From positions 5,056,501 through 5,120,500 of the forward strand of contig NZ_CP081299.1 in the NCBI RefSeq assembly GCF_019711195.1: 64,000 nt of DNA, given 5' to 3'. The notes under the pieces are model-generated. The model was not told where the DNA came from, ran no database searches, and saw only the letters and a program-made list of their open reading frames with translations. Positions 26,798 through 34,402 of this stretch are shown in pieces. The position numbers and the translations under genes are program-made. The stretch is from Dyadobacter sp. NIV53 (GTDB taxonomy: Bacteria > Bacteroidota > Bacteroidia > Cytophagales > Spirosomataceae). The stretch's first letter is position 1; each line of letters opens with the position of its first letter.

Positions 26798-26932
26798 TGT
26801 TATTTGCCCTCAATGGAAAAATAAATTATTATAGATTTGCGTTGAGAAATCCTGAATTATTGCAGATTTATAGCAAGAATATTATCCCTTCCGGTTTTAA
26901 CCTGTAATCAACCAACAGGTTCGTGTTTATAA

Positions 26933-27475
26933 ATGTCTGACGAAGAATTATTAGCCTTATTTGAGAACCCCGAAACGCGTAGAAACGCTTTCAATCAGCT
27001 GGTGCGGAAGTATCAGCAAAAAGTATATTGGCTTGTGCGTAAAATGGTTGTGGATCATGACGATGCCAATGATATTACCCAGGATACCTTCATTAAAGCA
27101 TGGACCGCACTGGAAAAATTTCGTGGTGATTCTAAGTTTTATACCTGGCTGTATCGTATCGCAAGTAACGAAGCAATTAATTTTTTAAATAAAAAAAGAA
27201 AGCGTTTTTTTATCCCGATTTATGATATTGAAAATGAACTGAGTGAAAAACTGGAAGCTGACCCGCTATTAAGCGGAGATGTGATACAGCTAAAATTACA
27301 AAAAGCTTTATTGAAATTACCCGAAAAGCAAAGACTGGTATTCAACTTAAAATACTTTGAAGAACTGCCTTACGAGGAGATTTCAGAAATTACCGGAACG
27401 TCTGTGGGGGCACTGAAAGCTTCTTATCACTGGGCAACAAAAAAAATAGAGGATTATTTAAATGAAACGGATTAA
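26933..27475 (+). CDS. RNA polymerase sigma-70 factor, ECF subfamily
   Basis: 180 residues. Region 2 is clear: FNQLVRKYQQKVYWLVRKMV, DDANDITQDTFIKAW and FYTWLYRIASNEAINFLNKK. Region 4 is LLKLPEKQRLVFNLKYFEEL followed by PYEEISEITGTSVGALKASY. It directs core RNA polymerase to a dedicated promoter set. The next two genes (a membrane protein and a Spy-like exported protein) follow closely on the same strand, suggesting an envelope-stress-type circuit. TAGATTTG at 26832-26839 could be part of its promoter. Confidence 0.92.
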   Translation: MSDEELLALFENPETRRNAFNQLVRKYQQKVYWLVRKMVVDHDDANDITQDTFIKAWTALEKFRGDSKFYTWLYRIASNEAINFLNKKRKRFFIPIYDIENELSEKLEADPLLSGDVIQLKLQKALLKLPEKQRLVFNLKYFEELPYEEISEITGTSVGALKASYHWATKKIEDYLNETD

Positions 27476-27529
27476 ACTATTTCAGTTTAGGGAAGTCAAA
27501 CATTTGCAAGACAGGAAATAAAAATAATC

Positions 27530-27973
27530 ATGGACAAAAATCGCATACGGTTGGATGATCTGAAAAAGGAGACGCCTTTTTCAGTCCCGGAAGGCTATTT
27601 TGATAAATTACCTCAAATCATTCAGTCAAGAATTCCAGCGGAACCTATTCGAAAACCTATTGTCGGATGGTCATGGCAGCGATCGGTTGCATTGGTTTCA
27701 GCAATGGCATTAATTTTGGTTTTGGTTTGGGTTACTGTGCCGGAGCGTCAGGGTTCATTGGGGCAGGAACCACTAAGTGATATCAGCGATTCATCAATTA
27801 TTGATTATCTGGAAGATCAGAATATAAGTTATTACGATTTGAGTGAACATAAAGTTGTTCAAAAAGCTTTTGAAACTGACTCAACCGTATTATATTATCT
27901 GGATGGTATGGATGATGATTTCCTGCGCCAGCAAATATTAGAATCAACATCCGGATCTGAAAAAACTATTTGA
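27530..27973 (+). CDS. Single-pass membrane protein downstream of ECF sigma factor (putative anti-sigma)
   Basis: 147 residues with a cytosolic N-terminal segment containing TPFSVPEGYFDKLPQIIQSRI, one membrane helix at about 52-70, and an acidic extracytoplasmic tail. The PEGYFDKLP motif and the gene position directly after an ECF sigma factor are what I would expect of a Bacteroidota anti-sigma or sigma-associated regulator. No anti-sigma domain is recognisable, so the regulatory role is inferred from context. Confidence 0.6.
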   Translation: MDKNRIRLDDLKKETPFSVPEGYFDKLPQIIQSRIPAEPIRKPIVGWSWQRSVALVSAMALILVLVWVTVPERQGSLGQEPLSDISDSSIIDYLEDQNISYYDLSEHKVVQKAFETDSTVLYYLDGMDDDFLRQQILESTSGSEKTI

Positions 27974-27992
27974 CCCTAACATATTTAGAATA

Positions 27993-28459
27993 ATGAACTC
28001 GAAACATAATAAAATATTAAAGTATAGCTCCTTTTTACTTTTTTGATATCATTCTTCTCTAATTCTTCTTTTGCCCAGCAACGGTCGGAAGAGGAAATGC
28101 AGAAGATCAAGGATGCGAAGGTGGCTATTATTACCAATCGCCTAAACTTAACGCCGGAACAATCAACCGGATTTTGGCCTGTATACAATGAATTTTCTCA
28201 AAAGAGAAAAGATATCCATCGTGCCCAGCGTAAAATTATCAATGATAAAAAAGCTGAAGGTAAAACAGATGAACAAGTTTTAAATAACCTGACCGAAGTA
28301 CAGGCACTTAAACAAAAAGAACTGGATCTTGAAAAAGAATACCAAAACCGTTTTTTGAAGGTAATTTCAGCCAATCAGGTTATAGAGCTTTACAAAGCAG
28401 AACGGACTTTTAACGATATGCTTATCCAGCGTTTAAAGCAAAGACCTGAGAGAAATTAG
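27993..28459 (+). pseudogene. Spy/LTxxQ-like exported helical protein, frame-disrupted in T6 (28039-28044)
   Basis: ATG 27993 opens MNSKHNKILKYSSFLLF and stops at TGA 28044-28046. Adding one T to the run 28039-28044 joins it to LISFFSNSSFAQQRSEEEMQ and yields a complete signal peptide and a 155-residue protein. The mature part NRLNLTPEQSTGFWPVYNEF with long charged helices resembles LTxxQ/Spy periplasmic proteins induced by envelope stress. It is third in the ECF sigma operon, 20 bases after the membrane protein. A homopolymer undercall is the simplest explanation. Confidence 0.75.
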
Positions 28460-28489
28460 ACCGACTTATCGACTTATTACAAATTACTG

Positions 28490-28525
28490 ATTCCCGCCGA
28501 TGGACTTCCATTTGCGGGATTTTTA
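28490..28525 (+). terminator. Terminator of the ECF sigma operon
   Basis: ATTCCCGC (28490-28497) pairs with GCGGGATT (28514-28521) across a 16-nt loop, followed by TTTATTTC. Confidence 0.65.
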
Positions 28526-28632
28526 TTTCAAGTCATCTGACATAATAAAATATACCGGATAAACGAAGAGGCCACATTACTTAAAATATGACCTCTTAAA
28601 ATATTTAACTTTCTATTAAAACATCCTCGTAT

Positions 28633-30210
28633 TTAATGTCCGCCAACAACTTCAACGCCTTTTATTCCTCTCGTTTCAACCGTGATATTTCTTTGCGGAG
28701 CGGTATGCTCTTTAAAATCCTGAATGATTTCCAGCACATCATAATCAATATCAATAGATTTGCTGCCATCAATGATAACAGTTGAGTTCTCTGGTATATG
28801 ATCAAGCGTTAATCCTATGCTGCCTTTATTCAGGAAGGTGACTTCTTCTGAAAGAACAAGTGTAATTACCTCTCCGTCACGGTGCTGTTCTTTTTTATAA
28901 TGATAAGAATGTTTGTAATTTTTTCTTAGTATAAAGTAAATGGCCACGATCATTCCTATTGCAATTCCTTTGAGCAAATCCGTACTTAAAATAGCAATTA
29001 TTGTTACTATAAATGGTATAAACTGGTCTTTCCCCAATTTGTACATGCTTAGGTAAAGGGATAATTTAGATAATTTATAACCTACCAGTAATAGTATGGC
29101 AGCAAGACAAGCCAAAGGAATATAATTTATATATTTTGGAATCAGTATCGCTGAAAGCAGGAGAATAGAACCGTGGATGATAGTGGACATTTTTGTTTTT
29201 CCACCAGATTCTATATTTGCTGAACTACGCACAATAACCTGGGTTATAGGTAATCCACCAATCAGGCCGGAAGTAATATTTCCAATTCCCTGGGCAATCA
29301 GTTCACGGTTTGTAGGCGTATCACGTTTGTAAGGGTCAAGCTTATCAGTTGCTTCTACTGACAGCAGCGATTCCAGACTTGCTACAATCGCAATTGTGAA
29401 TGCTACTGTATATACTTCCACTCTTTTAAAAGCGGAAAAGTCAGGCGTTTTGAAAAAGCTGAAAAATTCTGAAGCATTGGATGCTACCGGTAATTGTACC
29501 AGGTGGTCACCTGACAAAGCGAGGTCAGGTGCGATCCCTGTAAACAATAAATTAAGCAAAACTCCAATCAGGACAACAAACAGGGCACCAGGGATAAATC
29601 TGAATAATTGCAATTTCTTCATAAAAGGTCTATCGAATAGTAGTAGTAAACCCAAAGAAGCTATAGAAATAATTACCGCACCTGCACTGGTATATTTTAC
29701 TGCGTTAAATAGTTCAGTAAAAGTATTTTGTCCATCTTTCTGGTCAAAGGCTTCATCGCCCATAAAATCTGCGTCGTAGCCAAAAGCATGCGGTATCTCC
29801 TTCAGTATAAGTGTAATCCCAATTGCAGCAAGCATTCCCTTAATCACGGCAGAAGGAAAGTAATAACCGATAATCCCGGCTTTCAGCAACCCTGCAATAA
29901 CCTGTAAAATACCAGCCAGCACAACGGACAACAGAAATACTTCAAAACTACCAAGCGTATCGAGTGCATTGAGCACAATAACAACCAAACCAGCAGCCGG
30001 ACCAGCCACACCTAGTGCTGATCCGCTGACAAGGCCAACTACAATACCGCCAACCATACCGGCAATAATTCCTGAAAATAGCAAGTCCGGACGGCCTATA
30101 GATGCCAGTGCAATACCAAGGCAGAGTGGCAGAGCAACAAGATACACTACCAAACCTGCCGGGAAATCGTATTTTAGGTTAGAAAATAATTTATTATTAG
30201 TAGCTGACAT
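28633..30210 (-). CDS. SulP family anion transporter with STAS domain
   Basis: 525 residues. Ten or more hydrophobic helices begin with NLKYDFPAGLVVYLVALPLC, a typical SulP start, and include GLIGGLPITQVIVRSSANIESGG, the conserved core region. The C-terminal ~90 residues form a STAS domain (STVIIDGSKSIDIDYDVLEII). It lies 41 bases downstream of a beta-carbonic anhydrase gene on the same strand. SulP-carbonic anhydrase neighbours are often bicarbonate uptake units, so HCO3- (or sulfate) import is the best guess. Confidence 0.9.
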   Translation of the reverse strand: MSATNNKLFSNLKYDFPAGLVVYLVALPLCLGIALASIGRPDLLFSGIIAGMVGGIVVGLVSGSALGVAGPAAGLVVIVLNALDTLGSFEVFLLSVVLAGILQVIAGLLKAGIIGYYFPSAVIKGMLAAIGITLILKEIPHAFGYDADFMGDEAFDQKDGQNTFTELFNAVKYTSAGAVIISIASLGLLLLFDRPFMKKLQLFRFIPGALFVVLIGVLLNLLFTGIAPDLALSGDHLVQLPVASNASEFFSFFKTPDFSAFKRVEVYTVAFTIAIVASLESLLSVEATDKLDPYKRDTPTNRELIAQGIGNITSGLIGGLPITQVIVRSSANIESGGKTKMSTIIHGSILLLSAILIPKYINYIPLACLAAILLLVGYKLSKLSLYLSMYKLGKDQFIPFIVTIIAILSTDLLKGIAIGMIVAIYFILRKNYKHSYHYKKEQHRDGEVITLVLSEEVTFLNKGSIGLTLDHIPENSTVIIDGSKSIDIDYDVLEIIQDFKEHTAPQRNITVETRGIKGVEVVGGH

Positions 30211-30251
30211 GAGATTTGGCGTAAATAATAAAGGAGCGATCCGTTAACTGA

Positions 30252-30905
30252 TTATTGCTGCGTATTCAGATCCACATCGAATTTATACACCGGATCTATC
30301 TGACTGGTATCACCGACTGTAATATTAAGATCTTTCAGCAAGCCATCGTGAATGTCATATATAATACCATGAACAAGTAACGACCGGCCGTTTGCCCATG
30401 CATTTTGTACAATTGAAGTTTTAGTGAGATTAAAAACCTGCTCCTGTACATTCAGTTCCACAAGCCTGTTACTCCTTTTCACCTGATCCTCAATGGCATC
30501 CAGTTCAGCTTCATACAAACGATACACATCTTTGATATTACATAGCCAGTTATCTATGAGGCCTACTTGTTTATTTCCCATCGCAGCATTCACACCGCCG
30601 CATCCGTAGTGGCCAACAACCATAATATGTTTTACACCGAGGACATTAATCGAATAATCCAGTACACTAAGCATACTCATATCTGTATGTATCACCATAT
30701 TGGCAATGTTACGGTGCACGAAGATATCTCCCTGTGCGGTTCCGGTTAACTCATTAGCAGGTACCCGGCTATCTGAGCATCCGATCCATAAAAACTGAGG
30801 GCTCTGACCTTGAGCCAATTTTTCAAAAAAATTAGGATTTTGGCTGTTTATTTCTTTTACCCAGTTCTTATTATTCTCAAACAGTTTTTTATACGACTTA
30901 ATCAT
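30252..30905 (-). CDS. Beta-class carbonic anhydrase
   Basis: 217 residues. Zinc and catalytic residues are complete: GCSDSRVPANE (Cys43, Asp45, Arg47) and VVGHYGCGGV (His99, Cys102). It interconverts CO2 and bicarbonate in the cytoplasm. It is upstream of, and likely co-transcribed with, the SulP transporter, supporting a joint role in bicarbonate supply. Confidence 0.95.
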   Translation of the reverse strand: MIKSYKKLFENNKNWVKEINSQNPNFFEKLAQGQSPQFLWIGCSDSRVPANELTGTAQGDIFVHRNIANMVIHTDMSMLSVLDYSINVLGVKHIMVVGHYGCGGVNAAMGNKQVGLIDNWLCNIKDVYRLYEAELDAIEDQVKRSNRLVELNVQEQVFNLTKTSIVQNAWANGRSLLVHGIIYDIHDGLLKDLNITVGDTSQIDPVYKFDVDLNTQQ

Positions 30906-31026
30906 GAGTTATCTAAATTTCGATCTTAAAATATGTTAATAGAAAGGCCCAATATCTGATTGGTCAAATCAATAAGAAATGACACAGACAGAATGCCGTA
31001 AATTTAAAAATTAAACGAAGATGTAT

Positions 31027-31320
31027 TTAGGATAATTCAGGTGGGGGAGAAAACAGATTTCTGAAAATCTCATTTTCAATTTTAACCGTATGGGAGAAAA
31101 CAGTTTTTAAGATAACTGTAACCGCATTTTTTTCTAAAGAAATTGAGTTGTAAACCACTTGCTGGTCATCAATCATTTTTTCAACTTCTTTTTCTTCATT
31201 ACCACAATTGTCTTTATCACAAGAAGCCGTTATCTTATATTTAGCCAACACGATGCTTGCAACATCTGATGACTTACATAAGAAAAAGACTGTAAGCAAT
31301 ATGAGACAAAGGTTTTTCAA
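31027..31320 (-). CDS. Small exported protein, unrecognised
   Basis: 97 residues with a hydrophobic signal-like start (MKNLCLILLTVFFLCKSS). Cys34 and Cys39 (ASCDKDNCGNEE) could form a disulfide or bind a metal. The end is FRNLFSPPPELS. I do not recognise the family. It stands alone between the carbonic anhydrase promoter region and the small gene at 31449-31553. Signal sequence and plausible codon content support a real gene, but weakly. Confidence 0.5.
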   Translation of the reverse strand: MKNLCLILLTVFFLCKSSDVASIVLAKYKITASCDKDNCGNEEKEVEKMIDDQQVVYNSISLEKNAVTVILKTVFSHTVKIENEIFRNLFSPPPELS

Positions 31321-31406
31321 CAGAAGAAATTATTTTGATTTGACCTGATAAACGCTTTTGATGCCTAAAATGTTCTATTTCTATTTTAGATTTTTTTTAA
31401 CTTCAT

Positions 31407-31438
31407 AAAAAAGGGAATGCATTAATATACATTCCCTT
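31407..31438 (-). terminator. Terminator of the 34-residue membrane protein gene (minus strand)
   Basis: AAGGGAATG (31411-31419) pairs with CATTCCCTT (31430-31438). On the minus strand the stem is followed by a T6 tract (A6 at 31407-31412). It lies 11 bases beyond the stop of the small gene. Confidence 0.8.
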
Positions 31439-31448
31439 TCCTATATTT

Positions 31449-31553
31449 TTAAGCTCTCCAGCCTTTTTCATGGTTTTCAAGCCAACGGCCAACGGCCAAA
31501 GCTGAACCCAGCAAAACGATATAAAAAGCTATCATGATGATTGTCATTCCCAT
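31449..31553 (-). CDS. Small membrane protein (34 residues), uncharacterised
   Basis: ATG at 31553-31551 and TAA at 31451-31449 on the minus strand. The peptide has a hydrophobic helix (MTIIMIAFYIVLLGSALAVG) followed by an amphipathic, charged tail RWLENHEKGWRA, the shape of single-helix membrane subunits or regulators. Support comes from a full promoter on the same strand (GTTG-N19-TATTTTTG, 31614-31584) about 25-30 bases upstream, and a rho-independent terminator just downstream. I do not recognise the family. It is too short for routine gene calling. Confidence 0.7.
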   Translation of the reverse strand: MGMTIIMIAFYIVLLGSALAVGRWLENHEKGWRA

Positions 31554-31583
31554 AATATTCTTATTTCTCTGAATGTATATCCA

Positions 31584-31614
31584 CAAAAATATGTAAAAAA
31601 GTCCTACTATCAAC
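31584..31614 (-). promoter_or_regulatory. Consensus Bacteroidota promoter for the small membrane protein
   Basis: Read on the minus strand: GTTG (31614-31611), exactly 19 bases, then TATTTTTG (31591-31584). This matches the TTTG-N19-TAnnTTTG consensus of the Bacteroidota primary sigma factor except one base. The predicted leader is about 25 nt. The element overlaps the hisB terminator. Confidence 0.7.
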
Positions 31615-31619
31615 AGTAG
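31593..31619 (-). terminator. Terminator of hisB (minus strand)
   Basis: CTACT (31604-31608) pairs with AGTAG (31615-31619); on the minus strand the stem is followed by GAC and a T6 tract at 31600-31595. It begins 11 bases after the hisB stop. Confidence 0.65.
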
Positions 31620-31629
31620 TCAGAAAAAA

Positions 31630-32754
31630 TTATAACACGCCTTTTGTAGAAGGCAGGAAATCAAGCGCTTTCAGATCACGGCGAACAGCCATCTTAATTG
31701 CTTTGGCAAAACCTTTAAATATAGATTCTATTTTATGGTGCTCGTTTTGGCCTTCAACCTTAATGTTCAGGTTGCACAATGAAGTATCAGAAAATGATTT
31801 GAAAAAGTGGTAGAACATTTCAGTAGGCATTTCTCCGATTTTTTCCCTTTTAAACTCTGCTTCCCAAACCAACCACGGACGTCCTGAAAAATCAATAGCA
31901 ACCTGCGCAAGAGCTTCGTCCATAGGTAATAAAAAACCATAGCGGCTTATACCCCGCTTATCTCCGATTGCCTGGCGATATGCGTCTCCCAAAGCAAGTG
32001 CAGTGTCTTCAATAGTATGATGTTCGTCAATATGCAGATCTCCGTCGACATGAATAGTGAGATCCGCTCCTGAGTGCCGTGCAAGCTGGTCGAGCATATG
32101 ATCATAAAATCCAAGTCCTGTATGGATATCAGAACGGCCGCTGCCATCCAGGTTAAGCTCGATTTTTATTTGCGTTTCCTTTGTGTTTCTGGTTACAGAA
32201 GCAGTTCGTGAAGGTAATTTCAAATGTTCGTAAATAGCATCCCAGTCAGTGGAAACGAATGAGATTGTTTTATTCATTTCTTCTGTAACTCCTTCGGCAG
32301 GAACAGCCGGTAAAAATAGTATAGCTTTGGCTCCCAGATTTACTGCAAGCTGGACATCAGTGAGACGGTCCCCAATAACATAGCTATTAGCCAGGTCATA
32401 ATCTGCCGAGAAATAAGAACCTAACATTCCGATACCCGGCTTGCGTGTTGGCAAATTATCTTCCGGAAAACTGCGATCTATGTATGTAGCACTGAAATAT
32501 ATATTTTCTCCGGAAAGTGTCTCAACCATTTTATTTTGAGCCGGCCAGAATGTTTCTTCGGGGAATGATGCAGTTCCCAGGCCATCCTGGTTGGTAACCA
32601 TTGCAAAATCGTAATCCGTTTCTTCTGCAATCCGGCGGAGATTAGAAATAGCTTTTGGGATAAACGCTAATTTTTCAAGAGAATCAACCTGAAAATCAAC
32701 CGGAGGCTCGACGATTATTGTACCATCGCGATCTATAAAAAGTACTTTTTTCAT
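31630..32754 (-). CDS. hisB: Bifunctional histidinol-phosphatase / imidazoleglycerol-phosphate dehydratase
   Basis: 374 residues. The N-terminal HAD phosphatase has FIDRDGT (Asp8, Asp10), MVTNQDGLG and SYVIGDRLTDVQLA. The C-terminal dehydratase begins near residue 180 and carries GLGFYDHMLDQLARHSG and DEHHTIEDTALALG, the manganese-binding His clusters. It catalyses steps 6 and 8 of histidine biosynthesis. The zinc-binding Cys/His loop of the E. coli phosphatase domain is not visible; here the region reads DRSFPEDNLPTRKPG. No other his genes are in the window. It is divergent from ribE. Confidence 0.95.
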   Translation of the reverse strand: MKKVLFIDRDGTIIVEPPVDFQVDSLEKLAFIPKAISNLRRIAEETDYDFAMVTNQDGLGTASFPEETFWPAQNKMVETLSGENIYFSATYIDRSFPEDNLPTRKPGIGMLGSYFSADYDLANSYVIGDRLTDVQLAVNLGAKAILFLPAVPAEGVTEEMNKTISFVSTDWDAIYEHLKLPSRTASVTRNTKETQIKIELNLDGSGRSDIHTGLGFYDHMLDQLARHSGADLTIHVDGDLHIDEHHTIEDTALALGDAYRQAIGDKRGISRYGFLLPMDEALAQVAIDFSGRPWLVWEAEFKREKIGEMPTEMFYHFFKSFSDTSLCNLNIKVEGQNEHHKIESIFKGFAKAIKMAVRRDLKALDFLPSTKGVL

Positions 32755-32900
32755 TGAATTAGGATATATACTGTAAACTCCCGGTGAAGGGTATCATGTA
32801 ATTTCCACAAAGTTCGTAAAGTATATGGATTTGAAAAGGCTATCCAAAAGTAAATCGTAATCAGCAACAGGGCTATTCAAAAAGGTTTTTAAAGATGTTG

Positions 32901-32908
32901 TACCTTTG
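32901..32908 (+). promoter_or_regulatory. Candidate -7 element (TACCTTTG) of ribE
   Basis: TACCTTTG fits TAnnTTTG and is followed by GC, as is common. Transcription would start near 32914, leaving ~20 nt before ATG 32936, which supports that start over ATG 32924. No clear TTG element lies upstream. Confidence 0.5.
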
Positions 32909-32935
32909 CGGTGAATCTTTTTTATGAAATTAGAA

Positions 32936-33529
32936 ATGTTTACAGGAATTGTAGAATCACTTGCAGAGGTAATCAAAATAGATCAGGAAGGTACAAACAA
33001 GACTTTTACCTTGAAATCTTCAATCGCTGCGGAATTTAAAATCGATCAGAGTATAAGCCACAATGGAGTATGTCTGACGGTAACGGCAATTGAAGGTGAT
33101 ACTTATAAAGTAACGGCAGTGGAGGAAACATTGCTTAAAACCAATTTAAATTCTCTGTATGAAGCTGCTAAAATAAATCTGGAGCGTTGTATGCCTGCCA
33201 ATGGGCGCTTCGACGGTCATATAGTACAAGGGCATGTCGACCAGACTGCTATTTGCACCAGAATTGAATCCAGGGACGGCAGCTGGTTATTTGATTTTGA
33301 ATATGATGCAAATCCAGGGAATATCACAGTTGAGAAAGGCTCAATTTGTATCAATGGAGTAAGCCTAACCGTTTTTAATTCAGCAGCAAATTCATTTAGA
33401 GTAGCAATAATTCCTTACACTTACTCTTTTACCAATTTTCATGAGCTTAAAGAAGGAGATTCAGTCAATCTGGAATTTGATATTCTTGGAAAATATATAA
33501 AACGTATTCTTGGCGGCTATCAGTCGTAG
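32936..33529 (+). CDS. ribE: Riboflavin synthase, alpha subunit
   Basis: 197 residues from ATG 32936, beginning MFTGIVESLAEV, the universal start of this enzyme; an in-frame ATG at 32924 would only add MKLE. The two lumazine-binding repeats are visible as ISHNGVCLTVTAIE...ERCMPANGRFDGHIVQGHVD and ICINGVSLTVFN...IPYTYSFTNF. It forms riboflavin from two 6,7-dimethyl-8-ribityllumazine molecules. It is followed by a PASTA protein 69 bases downstream. Confidence 0.96.
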   Translation: MFTGIVESLAEVIKIDQEGTNKTFTLKSSIAAEFKIDQSISHNGVCLTVTAIEGDTYKVTAVEETLLKTNLNSLYEAAKINLERCMPANGRFDGHIVQGHVDQTAICTRIESRDGSWLFDFEYDANPGNITVEKGSICINGVSLTVFNSAANSFRVAIIPYTYSFTNFHELKEGDSVNLEFDILGKYIKRILGGYQS

Positions 33530-33598
33530 AATATTGCATCCTGAAATATTACTTCTATTTTTACTTTTTATAAAAAAATATTTGTTTCAAGTACCTCT

Positions 33599-34402
33599 AT
33601 GGCAAAAATTAGTACGCAATCCCGAAGTGATTTTTTTATCCACATCGGCATCATTGTTTCTTTGATATTGGTATTTTTTCTTGGCTTTTTCTTTATTTAT
33701 CTGCCTTTTACAACCAATCACGGAGAGGCCATTACAGTACCTGATCTTAAGAAAAAAAGTTTGGAAGGGCTGGAAGATTTTTTGGATGCAAGGGATTTGC
33801 GTTACGAGGTGAATGACAGCGTTTTTGTAGCAAATATGACTCCCCTTACAATTCTTGCGCAATACCCGCTTCCCGGTGCCAAAGTGAAGGAAGGCAGGAA
33901 AATATATATTACAGTAGTTTCCCGCACTGCACCGCTCATTAAAATGCCCAAACTTACGGACATGACTCATCGGAGTGCACAAATGTTGCTTAAAAGTGTT
34001 GGTTTGGAAGAAGGTAATATTTCATACGTTCCTGATATGGCTCAAAATGCAGTTTTACGACAGATGTACAACGGCAGCGTTATTGAACCTGGAAAACCTA
34101 TTCCAAAAGGGTCTAAAATAGATCTGGAATTGGGTGAAGGATTGGGAACTGCCCAGTTTGAAGCTCCTTCGGCTATTGGAATGCCAATGGACGAGGCAAA
34201 AATTGTTATAATTGGTGCAGGCCTCAAAATAGGCCAGATCATGGAAGTGCCGTTAGAAGAAGGACAAGCACCTGGTTCGATTGTTAAACAAAACCCTGAG
34301 GCTGGTAATAATGTAAGAATTGGTGATGTAATTGATTTGTGGGTGACACCTCAGGCAGCTGAATCTATTGAGAATGAAAACACACAACCAGAACAATTGT
34401 AA
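33599..34402 (+). CDS. Membrane-anchored PASTA-domain protein
   Basis: 267 residues with a short cytosolic start, one membrane helix (IHIGIIVSLILVFFLGFFFIY) and three PASTA repeats: ITVPDLKKKSLEGLEDFLDA, IKMPKLTDMTHRSAQMLLKS and FEAPSAIGMPMDEAKIVIIG. PASTA domains bind peptidoglycan fragments or beta-lactams in kinases and PBPs; here there is no kinase domain, so it is a stand-alone wall-facing sensor or scaffold. Its 3' end overlaps the start of the T9SS cargo gene by 29 bases, implying coupling. Confidence 0.88.
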   Translation: MAKISTQSRSDFFIHIGIIVSLILVFFLGFFFIYLPFTTNHGEAITVPDLKKKSLEGLEDFLDARDLRYEVNDSVFVANMTPLTILAQYPLPGAKVKEGRKIYITVVSRTAPLIKMPKLTDMTHRSAQMLLKSVGLEEGNISYVPDMAQNAVLRQMYNGSVIEPGKPIPKGSKIDLELGEGLGTAQFEAPSAIGMPMDEAKIVIIGAGLKIGQIMEVPLEEGQAPGSIVKQNPEAGNNVRIGDVIDLWVTPQAAESIENENTQPEQL

